Assembly: GCA_016199605.1 (NCBI GenBank)
Contig: JACQGJ010000676.1
Location: 1 to 6,212 of the forward strand
DNA length: 6,212 nt
Direction of reading: 5' to 3'
Source of the DNA: Armatimonadota bacterium
GTDB lineage: Bacteria; Armatimonadota; Abditibacteriia; CG2-30-59-28
Part shown: piece after piece, positions 4,731 to 6,212 of the stretch
Layout: each line of letters starts with the position of its first letter
Numbering within the stretch: position 1 is the first letter of the stretch
Program-made: the position numbers and the translations under genes
Notes under the pieces: generated by a model
Seen by the model: the letters and a program-made list of their open reading frames with translations, nothing else
Databases searched by the model: none
What the model was told of the DNA's origin: nothing

Positions 4731-6212
4731 TCATTCCTCTTCTTCCTTCAACACCCTGGCGACAGCGCGGACGGAGTCGCCCTCATCGAGTCGGATCAGG
4801 CGGACGCCCTGGGCCCCGCGTCCAGTCTGGCGGATAGTCTCGATCTTCTGCCGGATGACGACACCTTTGGCGGTGATAATGAGCAATTCATCGTCGGCGT
4901 CAACGACGCGCATGGTCACCACCGATCCGTTGGTTTCGGTAATGTTAAGGGTGATGACTCCTTGTGCGCCACGGGCTGTGAAGCGATACTCCTCGATCGG
5001 CGTTCGTTTGCCATAGCCCTTTTCGCTGACTACCAGGACATCGGCGCCCTTGCGACATACGTCCATGGCGACGACGTAGTCTCCCTTCTTCTTGAAGCGG
5101 ACGCCGGTAACACCGGCGGCAGGCCGTCCCATAGACCGGACGTCTGCTTCAGAAAAGCGAACTGCCAATCCTTGATGAGTTCCCAGGATAATCTCCCGCG
5201 AACCGTCCGTCCACCGGACCCATTTCAACTCGTCCTTGCGTTGCAGGTTGATCGCGATGATGCCTTTGGACAGCCGGGTGTTGAACTCCCCGAGGGCCGT
5301 CTTCTTGACGACGCCGTTGCGGGTACACATGAAGAGATGCCCGCCGCGCCCCCAGTCGGGAACGGGCACGGTCGCGGTGACCTGCTCGCCTCGTTCGACC
5401 TGAATCAGGTTGATGATGGGAGTGCCGCGCGCCTGCCGGCTGGCGGCAGGGACTTCGTAGGCTTTAAGTTGATACACCCGTCCAGCATTCGTAAAGAAAA
5501 GAATCATGTGGTGAGTTGTAGCAATGAATAGGTGCTCGACCATGTCCTCTTCTTTCTTAGTCAGGCCAATGACTCCTTTGCCGCCCCGTCCCTGAGTGCG
5601 ATAGGTGTCGATGGGGAGCCGCTTGATGTACCCATCCCGAGTGATGGTGACGATCATGTCTTCTTCGGCGATCAAGTCTTCGATGGAGATGTCTTCGGCT
5701 TCGGCGGCGTGAATGACCGTGCGACGCTCATCACCGAAGTCCTTCTTGATCCGTTTCATATCCTCTTTGATGAGGTGCAGCACCTTGCGCGGGTCGGCAA
5801 GAATGCCCTCCAGATACTCGATTGCCTTCAGCAACTCCTCATATTCGTCCTGGATCTTCTTCTGGTCGAGCTGGGTCAACTGACCGAGCTGCATGTTGAG
5901 AATGGCCTGCGCCTGATCGTCGCTCAGAGCGAAACGCTCGATAAGCTTTCTGCGCGCGTCCTCCCGATTTGCCGCACCGCGAATGATTGTGATGGTTTCA
6001 TCGAGGTTGCTAAGGACGATCCGGAAACCTTCGAGAATGTGCGCCCGCTGCTGGGCTTTGTTCAACTGGAACCGGGTGCGACGCAGGATTACGTCTTGTC
6101 GATGCTCGACAAAGTAGTGGAGCATCTCCTTCAGGTTAAGCACCCGGGGCTGCCGGTTGACCAGCGCCAGCATGATGACCCCGAAGTTCTGGCGCATCTG
6201 GGTGTGCTTGTA
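4731..6212 (-). CDS. gyrA: DNA gyrase subunit A, C-terminal two thirds (5' end outside the window)
   Basis: GyrA is the cutting and rejoining subunit of the A2B2 enzyme that introduces negative supercoils using ATP. This fragment of 493 residues enters at YKHTQMRQNFGVIML, in the breakage-reunion domain well after the catalytic Tyr, which is not in view. Next come the tower and coiled-coil region (NLKEMLHYFVEHRQDVILRRT, then long helices with RAHILEGF and ILNMQLGQLTQLDQKKI) and the C-terminal beta-pinwheel from about fragment residue 184. The GyrA box is QGRGGKG (5574-5594), one residue from QRRGGKG, which identifies gyrase A rather than topoisomerase IV ParC. Six blades can be counted from their loops: GRGGKG, ARGTP, RLSKG, GRPAAG, ARGAQG and GRGAQG. 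The protein ends in an acidic tail, LKEEEE. It lacks the large tower insertion of some Gram-negative GyrAs. It is the first visible gene of a minus-strand operon with archease downstream; its promoter is beyond the right edge. Confidence 0.98.
   Translation of the reverse strand, partial: YKHTQMRQNFGVIMLALVNRQPRVLNLKEMLHYFVEHRQDVILRRTRFQLNKAQQRAHILEGFRIVLSNLDETITIIRGAANREDARRKLIERFALSDDQAQAILNMQLGQLTQLDQKKIQDEYEELLKAIEYLEGILADPRKVLHLIKEDMKRIKKDFGDERRTVIHAAEAEDISIEDLIAEEDMIVTITRDGYIKRLPIDTYRTQGRGGKGVIGLTKKEEDMVEHLFIATTHHMILFFTNAGRVYQLKAYEVPAASRQARGTPIINLIQVERGEQVTATVPVPDWGRGGHLFMCTRNGVVKKTALGEFNTRLSKGIIAINLQRKDELKWVRWTDGSREIILGTHQGLAVRFSEADVRSMGRPAAGVTGVRFKKKGDYVVAMDVCRKGADVLVVSEKGYGKRTPIEEYRFTARGAQGVITLNITETNGSVVTMRVVDADDELLIITAKGVVIRQKIETIRQTGRGAQGVRLIRLDEGDSVRAVARVLKEEEE

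Overview
The window looks like ordinary bacterial chromosome: moderately GC-rich, with short intergenic gaps and Shine-Dalgarno-led genes. The source is probably an uncultured environmental bacterium. The gene mix (gyrA next to an archease gene, a divergent sigma-54-like protein, a small secreted NTF2-like protein) would suit Acidobacteriota, Planctomycetota or a similar lineage, but the sequence does not settle this. No rRNA, tRNA, CRISPR array, insertion sequence or phage gene is visible.

Left half, plus strand: bases 1-231 hold no recognisable gene but carry several short perfect inverted repeats. A sigma-70-like promoter at 232-260 precedes a small exported protein of 133 aa (312-713). 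A 227-base gap with a possible stem-loop and a second promoter-like element leads to the most interesting gene (941-2290), a 449-aa protein related to the alternative sigma factor RpoN (sigma-54). Its C-terminal half aligns with the late core-binding and DNA-binding regions of sigma-54, including a modified RpoN box. Its N-terminal half is highly divergent and lacks the Gln-rich start of region I that normally makes sigma-54 dependent on activator ATPases.

Right half, minus strand: reading leftwards from the right edge are the 3' two thirds of gyrA (6212-4731, truncated by the window), archease (4724-4287, GTG start, 6 bases after gyrA), a membrane-anchored or exported protein with a carboxypeptidase-regulatory-like domain and two tandem beta-rich repeats (4272-3196, 14 bases after archease), and a PHP-family metal-dependent phosphoesterase (3040-2354, 155 bases further on). 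The first three are very probably co-transcribed; the PHP gene may or may not belong to the same unit. The PHP gene and the sigma-54-like gene converge, with 63 bases between their stop codons.

Functionally the right half mixes housekeeping topology control (GyrA) and RNA-ligase maturation (archease, whose partner RtcB is not in the window) with two genes of unassigned role. On the left, the unorthodox sigma-54 homologue is the best candidate for undescribed biology. It could be an activator-independent sigma factor, a competitor of normal RpoN, or a DNA-binding protein derived from one.
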